Positions 8,597 to 17,316 of a DNA stretch of 64,000 nt are shown in pieces. The translations under genes were made by a program, and so were the position numbers. Position 1 is the first letter of the stretch. Each line of letters starts with the position of its first letter. The stretch is from NCBI RefSeq assembly GCF_037996825.1, contig NZ_JBBNAC010000001.1, positions 1,984,001-2,048,000 on the forward strand. The letters run 5' to 3'. The DNA is from Bdellovibrio sp. BCCA (lineage in GTDB: Bacteria; Bdellovibrionota; Bdellovibrionia; Bdellovibrionales; Bdellovibrionaceae). A model generated the notes under the pieces. It worked only from the letters and a program-made list of their open reading frames with translations, searched no databases and was not told the origin of the DNA.

Positions 8597-9796
8597 ATGA
8601 AAACTACAGCTAGCAAAAACAAATTTCTTCTTTTGGCCTTGCTCACTACTTTGATCGCCGTGGGCGTTCATACTTACCTGACGCAACATTATTATGCGTT
8701 AAAGTTTGGCGGCGCTGAAGGTGGCTCCGTGTGCAACATCAATGAAGTGATGAACTGCGATGCTGTGACAGCCAGCAAGTACTCTGCTTTCCTGGGAGTG
8801 CCAATGGCGATGTGGGGTATTGTCACCAACATCGTGCTTCTTTACTTCCTTGCGGTGACTCGCTTTAACATGGTTCAAGATCGTGCGAAAACTTCAAGAT
8901 ATGCTTTACTTATTTCAGGAGTCACAGTTCTTGCGTCTATCGTGATGGGTTTGATCTCAACAACGATGACAAATCTTTGCATCTTCTGCCTTAGTGCTTA
9001 CGCTTTTTCAATCATCGGTTTTATCGGAACATGGCTGGGCGCTGAAGACGTCAGTGCTTCGAACCTTATTAATGATATCAAAGATATTTTTGTAACGGAA
9101 AGATGGGTTGGCGGCTTTTTGATCGCCATCCCGGCATTCGCATTCCTAGCAAATATTATGTACCTTGAAAGCCATGGTTTCTCTGAGATCGAAAAAGTAG
9201 CCAAAGAAAAAATCGCTTACTGGCAAGCTTCCCCTCAACAAAACTTTGATCTTTCTGCAGGGCTTTCTTTGCAAAAAGGATCTGGCGAACCGGTGATGAC
9301 AATCGTGGAATTTGCAGACTTCCGCTGCCCACATTGTAAGCATGCGGCTCCTTCACTCCACGCTTTCACGCAAAGCCATCCGGATGTAAAATTCCTCTTT
9401 AAGCCTTTCCCTCTTGATGGCACATGCAATGAAGCGATCACAGGTGGTGGCGATGGTATTTCTTGCGGACTGGCTTCCGCAGTGATGTGTGCAGAGAAAA
9501 TGAGCCAAAAAGGCTGGGCCGCTCATGACTACTTCTTTGAAAACCAAATGGAAGTTATTCAAACTCAGAACTTAGATAAAAATCTTGAAGATGTTTCTAA
9601 GGCTGTGGGGCTTGCAGCAGAAGAACTAAAAACCTGCGTGAAAGATCCAGGCACTCAAGAGTTGATTCGCAAAATGGCGAACGAAGGAAAAACGGCCCAG
9701 ATTCAAGGCACTCCGACTGTCTTTGTTAATGGAAAACTTTTAAGTGGCGGCCAGTTGATTCCGATTTTGGAAGCGGCTTATAGAAGTTTAAAGTAG
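8597..9796 (+). CDS. Vitamin K epoxide reductase-DsbA thioredoxin fusion
   Basis: A 399-residue inner-membrane protein that should form and re-oxidise disulfides in the periplasm. The first 190 residues are a VKOR domain with several membrane segments. They hold the loop cysteines C46 and C54 and the quinone-side motif CIFC (128-131). A hydrophobic segment near 172-190 leads to a DsbA-like thioredoxin domain with CPHC (244-247), a cis-proline loop (GTPTVF) and further cysteines (CNEA, SCGL, VMCAEK, KTC). The fusion lets electrons pass from substrate through DsbA to VKOR and on to quinone. ATG 8597 follows GGGGAC. The Cys-rich secreted proteins in this window are plausible clients. Confidence 0.9.
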   Translation: MKTTASKNKFLLLALLTTLIAVGVHTYLTQHYYALKFGGAEGGSVCNINEVMNCDAVTASKYSAFLGVPMAMWGIVTNIVLLYFLAVTRFNMVQDRAKTSRYALLISGVTVLASIVMGLISTTMTNLCIFCLSAYAFSIIGFIGTWLGAEDVSASNLINDIKDIFVTERWVGGFLIAIPAFAFLANIMYLESHGFSEIEKVAKEKIAYWQASPQQNFDLSAGLSLQKGSGEPVMTIVEFADFRCPHCKHAAPSLHAFTQSHPDVKFLFKPFPLDGTCNEAITGGGDGISCGLASAVMCAEKMSQKGWAAHDYFFENQMEVIQTQNLDKNLEDVSKAVGLAAEELKTCVKDPGTQELIRKMANEGKTAQIQGTPTVFVNGKLLSGGQLIPILEAAYRSLK

Positions 9797-9830
9797 TTTA
9801 TTAGATATTAAAGAGCTACTTCAGCTATGG

Positions 9831-9894
9831 TGGCCGTCCGGCCCTACTCCAGTTGCGCGGCCTACGGGCCGCTTCACACTGTGCCCTCACGGGC
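9831..9894. repeat. GC-rich block of three tandem short hairpins
   Basis: Between two convergent genes lie GGCCG/CGGCC (9832-9843), GCGGCC-TACG-GGCCGC (9857-9872) and GCCC-TCAC-GGGC (9883-9894), much richer in GC than the surroundings. The arrangement resembles REP/BIME-type palindromic repeats or a compound terminator, but no T-run follows. Copy number elsewhere is unknown. Confidence 0.45.
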
Positions 9895-10481
9895 TAAAAC
9901 CCAATTTTTTCAGCAAGGAAGTTGGCGACTTGCCCAAAAAGATCATCAAAGACAACGTAGCTTGTCTTTGCAAGGCCATGAAAAACATCCAACCAGAACG
10001 CTAAAATCACGATCCCTAAAGCAGCAAACCATAATGCACGCACAACATAGATTGTAGATCGCACGTCTTGCACACGTAGATCACCGTGAATTTTCTCAAC
10101 TATTTTAAGGATATATTGAAGTTCTTTAAAGTGCCCTTTGAATTTCTCACGCAACTCTTGTTGTTTGGCGCGAGTTAAAGAATTAATTCCAGGAAAACTG
10201 CGCTTTGCTTTGATCGCATAAATCAAATCCACAGCATGATGGATATACCGAGTGATCTTGGATTGAAAGTTAGGATACTCCGAGGGTTTTTCCAAAAAAT
10301 CTTTCAGTTCTTCGATCGCTTTGTCATAGCGCTCATCTAAAACCCACGTCAGAATATTGAAACGCAGCGAATCTGGTTTTCCCAGCTCGGCTCGGTCGAA
10401 ACCCACATCAAAGAACGCGGAGTCTTCCTGCTTTTTTACGTCGGGTGCTGCATTGTTTTCTTTAAGTGCTGGTACTGACAT
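9894..10481 (-). CDS. Unrecognised protein with one C-terminal membrane segment
   Basis: I do not recognise this 195-residue protein. The N-terminal half is charged and mostly helical (LRFNILTWVLDERYDKAIEELKDFLEKPSEYPNF), then comes a basic helical region, and near residues 150-172 a single hydrophobic segment (VVRALWFAALGIVILAFWLDVF). Topology suggests a cytoplasmic domain anchored near its C-terminus. The ATG at 10481 is preferred over an upstream in-frame TTG (10529) because the extra residues look non-coding, although its ribosome site (AAAAGG) is close. It stands alone between a convergent VKOR-DsbA gene and a divergent coiled-coil gene. Confidence 0.65.
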   Translation of the reverse strand: MSVPALKENNAAPDVKKQEDSAFFDVGFDRAELGKPDSLRFNILTWVLDERYDKAIEELKDFLEKPSEYPNFQSKITRYIHHAVDLIYAIKAKRSFPGINSLTRAKQQELREKFKGHFKELQYILKIVEKIHGDLRVQDVRSTIYVVRALWFAALGIVILAFWLDVFHGLAKTSYVVFDDLFGQVANFLAEKIGF

Positions 10482-10623
10482 ACCTTTTCTTTTCGGAATT
10501 CTATTTGATAAGTGAAGTCCTTTTCGCAAGATCTTAGTCTAGTCTTGCGACCTTAGTTTGACTAAACTCGACTCATATTGAGAAAATCAAGGCTGGGCGA
10601 CCTAGACTTCATGGAGGAGGGCT

Positions 10624-11757
10624 ATGGAAACCGAATCTTTCCAGACGGCGAAATTAGGACATCTCGATTTTGAATCGGCGGAAGCCGCACAGACGACAGT
10701 GGGACAAATTCCATTGCCGGATGAGCTTCCCCGCAGAAACGATTTCAGTCATCTCCCTAAAGAGATTTTGAAATCATCCACCGTTGAAAATTTGATTTCA
10801 CAGAATGAAGACTTGATGGCAAGACTTAAAGTTTCTTTGCGCCGTCTTTCTATTCTGGAAACGGAAAATCAAAAACTAGCTGAAGAAGCCAACAAAGCCC
10901 GCATGTCCCAATCTTCCGTGACAGATCAAATTCTTGTCTGGAAAGAAAAAGATAATTTGTGGCGCCAAAAAATCGATCAGCTTGAAAGAGAAAAAGAAAT
11001 CCACACGGAAAAACTCCGCGCTCTTCAAGAAAAAGTACAACACATGGGCGCGGAACTCACACGCCATGTGAAGTATCATGATCGCATTAAAAACCAGGTG
11101 AAGCCTTACATCTCTCAACTAAAAGAATACTCTCGCACGCAAGATCTGAAAGTACAGGAGCTTGAGGGCTCTCTTGCGCAAAGAGAAGCACAGCTTCGCG
11201 ATCTTCGTCATCAAATTATCGAAGTGACGAAGAACTCCCGCTATCAAGTCGAAGCTTCCGAGAAAAAAGCCCAAGAGATGGTGCAGTTCTATGAAGAACA
11301 AATTCAAGGCATGAATCGCGAACTTCAGATGCTTCACGGAATCCAAGAAGAATTGGAAGTGAAGTCGATGAAGTTGCACTCGGCTTTGGAGCGCCAAGAT
11401 GCTCTTGAGAATGAAATCGTGACACTTCGCCGCACTAAAGAAGACATGAAAGAGCGCTTTGAAAAAGAAATCGAGCGCCAGCAAGAGCGTATCAGCGAAC
11501 TTTCTCGTCAAAATCAAAAATTGGGCGTGGAACACGCCGATCTGCAAATCCGCGTTGTCGAAGATCAGGAAAGAATCCAAAAGTTGGAAAAAGAAAGTTT
11601 CCAATATATGGAGCAATTGGAAAGTCTTCGCTATATGTGGAATGCCAAGAACGAAGAACACGAAAAGCTCAAAGTTGCAGTCTCCGCTTTGGAGCGTCTG
11701 AACCTTGAGCTGAGCCAAAAACTCAACGAGTTGCGTAAACAGGACGCTTCTGTTTAG
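10624..11757 (+). CDS. Cytoplasmic coiled-coil protein
   Basis: A 377-residue protein. After a probably disordered N-terminus (about 50 residues, with IPLPDELPRRND), almost all of the rest is heptad-rich helix with alternating Leu and charged residues. No signal peptide, membrane segment or catalytic motif is visible. It resembles SMC-like or cytoskeletal coiled coils only in general character, so no function is assigned. The ATG follows a strong ribosome site, GGAGGAGGG. Its stop codon overlaps that of the convergent STAS gene by four bases. Confidence 0.75.
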   Translation: METESFQTAKLGHLDFESAEAAQTTVGQIPLPDELPRRNDFSHLPKEILKSSTVENLISQNEDLMARLKVSLRRLSILETENQKLAEEANKARMSQSSVTDQILVWKEKDNLWRQKIDQLEREKEIHTEKLRALQEKVQHMGAELTRHVKYHDRIKNQVKPYISQLKEYSRTQDLKVQELEGSLAQREAQLRDLRHQIIEVTKNSRYQVEASEKKAQEMVQFYEEQIQGMNRELQMLHGIQEELEVKSMKLHSALERQDALENEIVTLRRTKEDMKERFEKEIERQQERISELSRQNQKLGVEHADLQIRVVEDQERIQKLEKESFQYMEQLESLRYMWNAKNEEHEKLKVAVSALERLNLELSQKLNELRKQDASV

Positions 11758-12080
11758 AAGCTTTGCAGGGCGTTCTCGATACTTTCGTGCACTTCAAGAT
11801 TTGCACACTCAGAGAAACTAAAAAGACGTTGGAAATCCGGGTTCAAACCCGCGATTTTCGCGTTGAGTTTGTTTGAAGAATTAAGTTCATTAAGAACACC
11901 AAAGAAGTTCTGAATTCCGGAAGATCCAACGAAATTCAAATTTTTCATGCAGAAAACGACTTTTCTCTGAGAGAAATTCTGCAGACACGCTTTTTTGAAA
12001 GATTGTGTTTTTTCAATTTCGATGCGACCGCTCAAAGACACAACGGTGATATCCCCGTCGAGCACGAGTTTAATTTCCAT
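11754..12080 (-). CDS. STAS-domain protein (anti-sigma factor antagonist-like)
   Basis: The 108 residues from ATG 12080 (MEIKLVLDGDITVVSLSGRI) form a single STAS domain. The region NLNFVGSSGIQNFFGVLNEL carries the Ser-Ser pair where such antagonists are usually phosphorylated. STAS proteins of the SpoIIAA/RsbV type switch partners with serine kinases that are anti-sigma factors, but no kinase is adjacent. The longer open frame reaching 12413 is not supported: it runs through the divergent lptD promoter and reads as low-complexity sequence. Confidence 0.85.
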   Translation of the reverse strand: MEIKLVLDGDITVVSLSGRIEIEKTQSFKKACLQNFSQRKVVFCMKNLNFVGSSGIQNFFGVLNELNSSNKLNAKIAGLNPDFQRLFSFSECANLEVHESIENALQSF

Positions 12081-12181
12081 GAAAGACCTCATTCTTTGGA
12101 TTAACTTGTCACTCCTCTTTTCGGCGGAGATTTCTGACGTTTTGAGTCCAAAAAGAGGCCAGGGATTTTTGGATTTCAACC

Positions 12182-12210
12182 TCGACAAACGCCCAAGGGC
12201 TCCATACAAT
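12182..12210 (+). promoter_or_regulatory. Predicted promoter of lptD
   Basis: TCGACA (12182-12187), 17 bases, then TACAAT (12205-12210). A transcript would begin near 12217, which limits the lptD start to downstream codons. Confidence 0.5.
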
Positions 12211-12222
12211 AGTTCGGGCGGC

Positions 12223-14655
12223 GTGGGCCGTAGAACTGGACTGGTATTGCATCGTTGGATTTTCTTCTTTTCATTTCTAGCAGTGTTCCTTTTTGCGGAC
12301 ACGACTTTGTGGGCTGCCGAGGCTGCTCCCACAGCTAAAATCCATGGCATGTTAATCAACGCCGAAAGCATGTTTGGCGACAACGAAAAAGACACCGCCG
12401 AACTTGAAGGCAAAGTTCAAATCGTTTTCCAAGGACAACATCTTAAAGCCGACAAAGCTCGTGTCTATCGCCGCTCTCGCCAAGTCGAACTTTACGGCAA
12501 TGTCGAGATCATGGATGCAAAGAACACCATTGTCGGTGATCAAGTCTTCCTGGATTACGAAAACAACACCGGTGTGATTTATAACGGCTACGTTCAATCA
12601 GGTTCGGTGATGTTTGCTGGAACTCTCTTACAAAAAACCGGAGAGTCCGAGTACATCGTTAATACCGCAGACTACACGGCTTGTACCAACTGTCCCGCGT
12701 CTTGGAGTTTTTCAGGAACCACGGTGCGCGCAGAACTGGGCGGTTATGCTTACATTAAAAACGCGGTCTTGCGTTTCGGTCACGTCCCCGTCTTCTGGCT
12801 TCCCTACTTGATTGTGCCTCTGAAAAGTGACCGCCAATCAGGACTTCTCACTCCGAATTTCGAGGTCTCCGAAACGGGGGGTTTTGCTTTTTCAATTCCT
12901 TACTTCTGGGCGATTTCAAGAAGCAGTGATGCCACGATTGAAGCCAAAGACTACGCCAAGCGGGGTCTTAAAGCGCTCTTTGAATATCGTTATGTCTTAA
13001 ATGAAAACTCAAATGGCTCATTAAGTGCCGCGAGTATTTTCGATAAAGCTTTTGCGGATGATCCACGCTTAAATACCTATCGTCCCGCAGGCCAGCAAAA
13101 TGATCCGATTGATCGTTGGTTTACGCGCTACAATCATTATTACGAAATGCCCGACGGCGGAGTTCACCGCGCACAAATAAATCTTGCGAGCGATTTACAA
13201 TATCCCAAAGACTTCCCTGAAGAGACTCTCAACTTCGGGGACTCGGCGATGGAAAACCGTGTTTCATACACGAAGAACAATCAAGACCAACACTACAGCG
13301 TTGATTCGTCCTACTACGTGAATATGCTTCACGGAAATCCTCTTGCGGGCAATGAAGATGCCGTTCACCGTTTACCGGAACTCCGTTTTGCCCAAGCACA
13401 AAAAAATATTGGCGATACCAATTTTATTTACTCTTTGGATCTGACTTACACAAACTTCGCCCGCTCGGGAAATGCTTACGATGACATGGAAGAGGTCATC
13501 ATTGATGGCGCTAAAGTTCGCTTCCCGAAAAACACGTGTCATTCTCCGAAGTGGGAAGACGATCCAAATTGTAAACGTATTTACGACGGCACATACGATC
13601 CTTCCATTGATCAGATTCGCACAGGCCAGCGCTTGGATTTCCGTCCGACACTTTATTATCCAATCAAAATGGGCGAAGGATTAGATCTTTTACCAAAGCT
13701 CAGCTACCGCGAAACTCATTATAATTTTAACGTCGAAGAAAACCCTTACTTGGTTCGCCGTTATCTGCGCACAGAGCTAAGCACACGCATGAATTTCAGC
13801 CGTATCTACGGAGACACGGTCAGCTCCAAGGCCACTCGCTACAAGCATGAGATCGTGCCCGAGATCACGTACAGTCGTCTGCCTTGGTTCTCTCAAGAAA
13901 ATCATCCATTCTTTGGAACGGGAAATCTTTCGGATGCTCCTTATTCTTCTCGCGACGGCATCAGTGATTTGGATATCGGCAGTGATTTCGGAGTGCAATT
14001 TGACTATAACGACCGTGTCTACGATCGCAATCTGGTGACGGTGTCTTTGTTAAACAAAGTCACAGAAAAACGCTGGGTCGGCGACCGTCCTGAATATCGT
14101 CAGATCGGTTATTTAAAACTAGCACAATCCTACGATGCTTCCCAGGAGGGCCGCAGTACCGAAAATTGGTCGGACCTCACGGCAACTTTGGATATGCGTT
14201 TAGATCACTTCCAAACGTATTCAATCTTTAACTACTTTCCTTATCAAAATGTGACCAACGCGTCTTCGCGTGTGCGTTTATTGAATGACAAGGGACAATT
14301 CTTCCAAGTGCAACTGACTCGTCAGTACAAGATCACACCAGGACAACCTGTGGATACCAGCACTCGTCAGGAAGATTATACTTTCTCTGCCGGATTTATT
14401 TCTCGTTACATCAACTTGATGGGTAAGTTCGTTTACGATGCCAACTGGGCCGAAGCAGAAAACGGAAAACAAATTAAGTCATGGGCCTACATCGCACAAT
14501 ACAAGCCACCCGGGGATTGTATGTTGATCACATTCATTCACGAACAAGTTGTCGGCAGTGACACAAGATTCAAACTCAACTTCGAGTTCACATTCGACGG
14601 AACACCAAAACCACCACTGCCACCAGAAGCGCTGGACGCTTACGGATTCTACTAA
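12223..14655 (+). CDS. lptD: LPS-assembly outer-membrane protein LptD
   Basis: Final acceptor in lipopolysaccharide export, inserting LPS into the outer leaflet together with LptE. From GTG 12223 the 810-residue product begins with a clear signal peptide (HRWIFFFSFLAVFLFADTTLWAAEA), then an LptA/OstA-like beta-jellyroll (GMLINAESMFGDNEKDTAELEGKVQI to about residue 190), then a long beta-barrel with a Cys pair (ACTNC) and aromatic-rich strands. The exact start is uncertain: TTG 12247 is an alternative and neither has a strong ribosome site. The in-frame ATG at 12079 lies before the predicted promoter and would bury the signal peptide, so it is rejected. Its presence implies an LPS-bearing, Gram-negative envelope. 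Confidence 0.9.
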   Translation: MGRRTGLVLHRWIFFFSFLAVFLFADTTLWAAEAAPTAKIHGMLINAESMFGDNEKDTAELEGKVQIVFQGQHLKADKARVYRRSRQVELYGNVEIMDAKNTIVGDQVFLDYENNTGVIYNGYVQSGSVMFAGTLLQKTGESEYIVNTADYTACTNCPASWSFSGTTVRAELGGYAYIKNAVLRFGHVPVFWLPYLIVPLKSDRQSGLLTPNFEVSETGGFAFSIPYFWAISRSSDATIEAKDYAKRGLKALFEYRYVLNENSNGSLSAASIFDKAFADDPRLNTYRPAGQQNDPIDRWFTRYNHYYEMPDGGVHRAQINLASDLQYPKDFPEETLNFGDSAMENRVSYTKNNQDQHYSVDSSYYVNMLHGNPLAGNEDAVHRLPELRFAQAQKNIGDTNFIYSLDLTYTNFARSGNAYDDMEEVIIDGAKVRFPKNTCHSPKWEDDPNCKRIYDGTYDPSIDQIRTGQRLDFRPTLYYPIKMGEGLDLLPKLSYRETHYNFNVEENPYLVRRYLRTELSTRMNFSRIYGDTVSSKATRYKHEIVPEITYSRLPWFSQENHPFFGTGNLSDAPYSSRDGISDLDIGSDFGVQFDYNDRVYDRNLVTVSLLNKVTEKRWVGDRPEYRQIGYLKLAQSYDASQEGRSTENWSDLTATLDMRLDHFQTYSIFNYFPYQNVTNASSRVRLLNDKGQFFQVQLTRQYKITPGQPVDTSTRQEDYTFSAGFISRYINLMGKFVYDANWAEAENGKQIKSWAYIAQYKPPGDCMLITFIHEQVVGSDTRFKLNFEFTFDGTPKPPLPPEALDAYGFY

Positions 14656-14663
14656 ACATCGGT

Positions 14664-14686
14664 CTGAAGCGCACGATGCGCTTCAG
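14664..14686. repeat. Ten-base perfect hairpin after lptD
   Basis: Arms 14664-14673 and 14677-14686 pair over ten bases with a CGA loop, nine bases after the lptD stop. There is no following T-run. It may protect the lptD 3' end. Confidence 0.5.
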
Positions 14687-14744
14687 AAAGGCCACTCACG
14701 GATGGTCAGACTATCTCAAGAACAAAGAGCAGCTGTTTAAATTT

Positions 14745-15083
14745 TTAAAACGAAAAAACAGTGCTTACAACTTGGACTCCATCGACAGTGCCTTTGCTAA
14801 AGGAAGGCGTCACCGCAAAATCAGGTTGTTGATATTTCTCCGGCTCTTTATTCATTTTATAAACGCCGTAAGCGATTCCCGCGTAAAGCCCCAGTGAGGC
14901 GCCCTTCGCAACATTGTTCCAGGAATCACTCGGTTTATCAGTGAAAGCGAGACTTACAACCCCGGCCCCCGCTCCTGCTAATGTTCCCCAGGCGCAGCTT
15001 TTTAAGAATTCTTTGAGATCTTGAGCTAAGACTGTTTGGGCTTGAAAAACGACGATACAAACTAGAAGAGCGATTTTTCTCAT
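14745..15083 (-). CDS. Small exported Gly/Ala-rich protein
   Basis: A 112-residue protein with a clear signal peptide (MRKIALLVCIVVFQAQTVLAQ). The mature part contains GTLAGAGAGVVSLAFTDKP and GASLGLYAGIAYGVY, two small-residue hydrophobic stretches of the glycine-zipper type often seen in outer-membrane-associated small proteins. The upstream AGATTATG region gives only a modest ribosome site. No family is recognised. It sits between lptD and the yraN end of the ribosomal operon. Confidence 0.65.
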   Translation of the reverse strand: MRKIALLVCIVVFQAQTVLAQDLKEFLKSCAWGTLAGAGAGVVSLAFTDKPSDSWNNVAKGASLGLYAGIAYGVYKMNKEPEKYQQPDFAVTPSFSKGTVDGVQVVSTVFSF

Positions 15084-15115
15084 AATCTATTCTCCCCTAC
15101 TTTGGTGCCCTCTCG

Positions 15116-15574
15116 TCAACCACTGATGTCTTCGATGATTGTTACGACACCTTCTTTTGTGACGAAGGCCCAGTGAGCTTCCACCAAGGAATCCAAGCGC
15201 TCTGCCAGAAACTGCAATGCTCGCAGTTGACGGGTTTTCTGTCTTTGTGAAATTCGATGCGGTTGAAAATCAGCGATGTTGGCTGTTTTCACTTCCACCA
15301 TGAGCGCATGACCTTCGGGAGTTTTAAAAATCAGATCCACTTCGGCAAAGGGCGTTTTCACTCTTTGCCCAAGAAGTTCGTAACCTTTGCGCTCGTAAAA
15401 TTTTTGAACGTGTTTTTCAGAATCAAGCCCACGCTCGTGGGCCCAGTATGTTTTAGGCGGTGACGTATTCTTTAACGCCGGCGAAGGATTTTCTGTGCAC
15501 TTCGCACGGGCCGTGCGCGACGATGCTGTCCATGTGGACTTGTGTTGAATAACCTTTGTGCGTTTCAAATCCAT
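15116..15574 (-). CDS. yraN: YraN/UPF0102-family putative nuclease
   Basis: The C-terminal 110 residues match the UPF0102 family: [22 protein letters not shown], then [22 protein letters not shown] with the Asp and Glu-X-Lys of a PD-(D/E)XK-like fold, then [16 protein letters not shown]. It is expected to be cytoplasmic and nucleic-acid-acting; its precise job is unsettled. Start choice is a problem: the only in-frame ATG or TTG codons lie 100-120 bases inside rnhB, and the family-conserved region begins right at the rnhB stop with no NTG codon near it. Either the protein carries an odd N-terminal extension, or initiation is non-standard, or the sequence contains a frameshift. It is the last gene of the ffh-yraN operon. 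Confidence 0.75.
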   Translation of the reverse strand: MDLKRTKVIQHKSTWTASSRTARAKCTENPSPALKNTSPPKTYWAHERGLDSEKHVQKFYERKGYELLGQRVKTPFAEVDLIFKTPEGHALMVEVKTANIADFQPHRISQRQKTRQLRALQFLAERLDSLVEAHWAFVTKEGVVTIIEDISG

Positions 15575-16145
15575 AAACAGGAAACTTTGCTCCCAGTTCT
15601 TTCATCAAACGGTCTCGGGCCACTTTTGCAACAATAGAAGCCGCCGAAATCGGAGCCACTCGCAAGTCGCCTTTGACGATCGTCGTTTGCTCAAAACCTT
15701 CAAGCCCCGGGATTTTCATATTTCCGTCGATCAACACGTGACCTCCGGCAACACCCAAGCTTTCGATCGCACGCTTCATCGCTAGCAACGACGCTTGAAG
15801 AATATTGAGTTCATCAATTTCTTCCACTGTTGCATGACCGATTCCTACTTGATGTTCTTTTAAAATAAGCTCGGCCAACTCTTCACGACGTTCTTCGGAT
15901 ATCAATTTAGAATCTGTGACAACATCAGTAAGAGCATCTGATTTAAAAATGACAGCCGCTGCATAGACAGGCCCCGCAAGGCATCCACGCCCTACTTCAT
16001 CAACGCCAATCACAGGTGTCGGTGAAAACTCACGCCAGTCCACTTTAGGATAGTCTTCCTTTTTTGCGGATTTTTTCTTAGCTGGTGCCTTAGATGATTT
16101 CGAAAATGCGGGTTTCTTAGATGCTGTTTTTTTAGATACTGCCAT
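15453..16145 (-). CDS. rnhB: Ribonuclease HII
   Basis: Cleaves the RNA strand of RNA-DNA hybrids and starts removal of misincorporated ribonucleotides. The catalytic core begins at [16 protein letters not shown], which holds the first Asp and Glu. It continues through VTDSK, VLIDGN and [14 protein letters not shown], containing the other acidic residues. The first roughly 37 residues are a Lys-, Ala- and Ser-rich extension ([22 protein letters not shown]) not present in most family members, probably a disordered nucleic-acid-binding tail. It follows rplS in the operon, beyond a terminator, and overlaps the yraN frame by up to 122 bases. Confidence 0.95.
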   Translation of the reverse strand: MAVSKKTASKKPAFSKSSKAPAKKKSAKKEDYPKVDWREFSPTPVIGVDEVGRGCLAGPVYAAAVIFKSDALTDVVTDSKLISEERREELAELILKEHQVGIGHATVEEIDELNILQASLLAMKRAIESLGVAGGHVLIDGNMKIPGLEGFEQTTIVKGDLRVAPISAASIVAKVARDRLMKELGAKFPVYGFETHKGYSTQVHMDSIVAHGPCEVHRKSFAGVKEYVTA

Positions 16146-16242
16146 AGTTCGCAGATATTAGACATAGAGCTGGTCTTTGGTCACTGCAGAACTATTTGCG
16201 TAACAACTTTAAGAAAAAGAGAAAAGGTAGACGGACAAAAAG

Positions 16243-16276
16243 AAAAAGACCTAGAACGTAATGTCCTAGGTCTTTT
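16243..16276 (-). terminator. Terminator after rplS
   Basis: On the coding strand GACCTAGG pairs with CTAGGTC (16248-16254 with 16266-16272, extended by A/T pairs) and a T-run follows. It would reduce transcription into rnhB and yraN. Confidence 0.8.
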
Positions 16277-16304
16277 AAATGTAAAAACAAACTTGGCTAC
16301 AAAA

Positions 16305-16685
16305 TTACTCTGCTTTATCAGCAGAAGAAACAAGCTCAGATTCGATCTTAGCTGCTTTACCTTCAAGTGCACGAAGGTAGTAAAGTTTAGAACGACGTAC
16401 TTTACCGATGTTCACAACTTCTACTTTATCAAGAGCAGGGCTTGCGAATGGGAAAGTTCTCTCAACGCCAACACCAGCAGAGATCTTGCGAACTGTGAAA
16501 GTTTTTTGAGCGCCAGACCCTTGGATCTTAGTTACGATACCTTTGTAAAGCTGAACACGCTCTTTCTCACCCTCTTTTACTTTAACGAATACGTTAACAG
16601 TATCACCAGAGCTGAACGCTTGAATGTTTTTGTTAGCAGCTTTAACGCTTACACGACGAACGAGGTTTGTTTCTTTAGTAGCCAT
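16305..16685 (-). CDS. rplS: 50S ribosomal protein L19
   Basis: Large-subunit protein at the 30S-50S interface. The 126-residue product includes the family features [57 protein letters not shown] and [21 protein letters not shown]. It follows the trmD region, its standard neighbour, and is closed by a terminator. Confidence 0.97.
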   Translation of the reverse strand: MATKETNLVRRVSVKAANKNIQAFSSGDTVNVFVKVKEGEKERVQLYKGIVTKIQGSGAQKTFTVRKISAGVGVERTFPFASPALDKVEVVNIGKVRRSKLYYLRALEGKAAKIESELVSSADKAE

Positions 16686-16734
16686 TGCTTAATCCTTGTA
16701 GCAGTCAATTATCTCAAAAAAGTAAAATAAGGGT

Positions 16735-17316
16735 CTACCATGGACCCATTACGCGGTCAAGACAGATACTTACTGCCGATCTCACAGAAAGATGGCGGTA
16801 ATCATTGGGGGGAGCTCCTCGAATACTCTCAAGAACCCCAGAGCAAGACCCAATCAGTTCCTCTGTCATGCCAAAGCCAGTACCAAATAGCATAAAAACG
16901 GGTTTCTTTTCTACATGCATTTGATTGCGCAGCTCAGCAAATGAGTATTTTTTCTTCGCCCACTCGACCCGCGCCGAGGTTGCAATCGTCAGACAGTCAG
17001 GAACATTCCAGTCGGCGAGAGCTTTTTCAACGCTCTCGGCTGTTTTAACGGGGCCTAGAGCCGTCTTTCTCATCGGATTGAACTTCGCCCCCTGCCCCGT
17101 TCTCCAGTGGTCTAAAACCCGTTCTACGAACATGAGCTGCTCTTGCATGGGGTGGATGATGTAATATTTTTCCACCCCATAAACTTGAGCCGCCCGTGCG
17201 ATGTCATGGATATCGAAATTCGTGATATTCGTCGCCACCGTTTTCTGCAAACGATCGCGCACGGGATAATGAACCAGTCCTATAGCAAGTCGAGGAACAT
17301 AGGGAGTCTCAGCCAT
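16735..17316 (-). CDS. SPOUT-like SAM-dependent RNA methyltransferase
   Basis: A 193-residue protein of the small RNA methyltransferase family often fused or adjacent to TrmD. It starts with [15 protein letters not shown] and includes [25 protein letters not shown], a [14 protein letters not shown] segment resembling the SPOUT knot SAM-binding loop, and [26 protein letters not shown] at the C-terminus. The substrate RNA is not established from sequence. It overlaps the trmD stop by eight bases, supporting coupled expression. Confidence 0.85.
   Translation of the reverse strand: MAETPYVPRLAIGLVHYPVRDRLQKTVATNITNFDIHDIARAAQVYGVEKYYIIHPMQEQLMFVERVLDHWRTGQGAKFNPMRKTALGPVKTAESVEKALADWNVPDCLTIATSARVEWAKKKYSFAELRNQMHVEKKPVFMLFGTGFGMTEELIGSCSGVLESIRGAPPNDYRHLSVRSAVSICLDRVMGPW

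Noticed and set aside
11119-11718. 199-codon leftward frame opposite the second coiled-coil gene
   Set aside because: Same effect: antisense of a Glu/Leu-rich coiled coil reads as Phe/Leu-rich sequence.
12079-12222. Upstream ATG of the lptD frame as true start
   Set aside because: It lies before the predicted promoter, and the added residues would place the signal peptide about 50 residues inside the protein.
14676-14897. Rightward frame starting in the hairpin after lptD
   Set aside because: No ribosome site; runs antisense into the exported Gly-rich protein gene.
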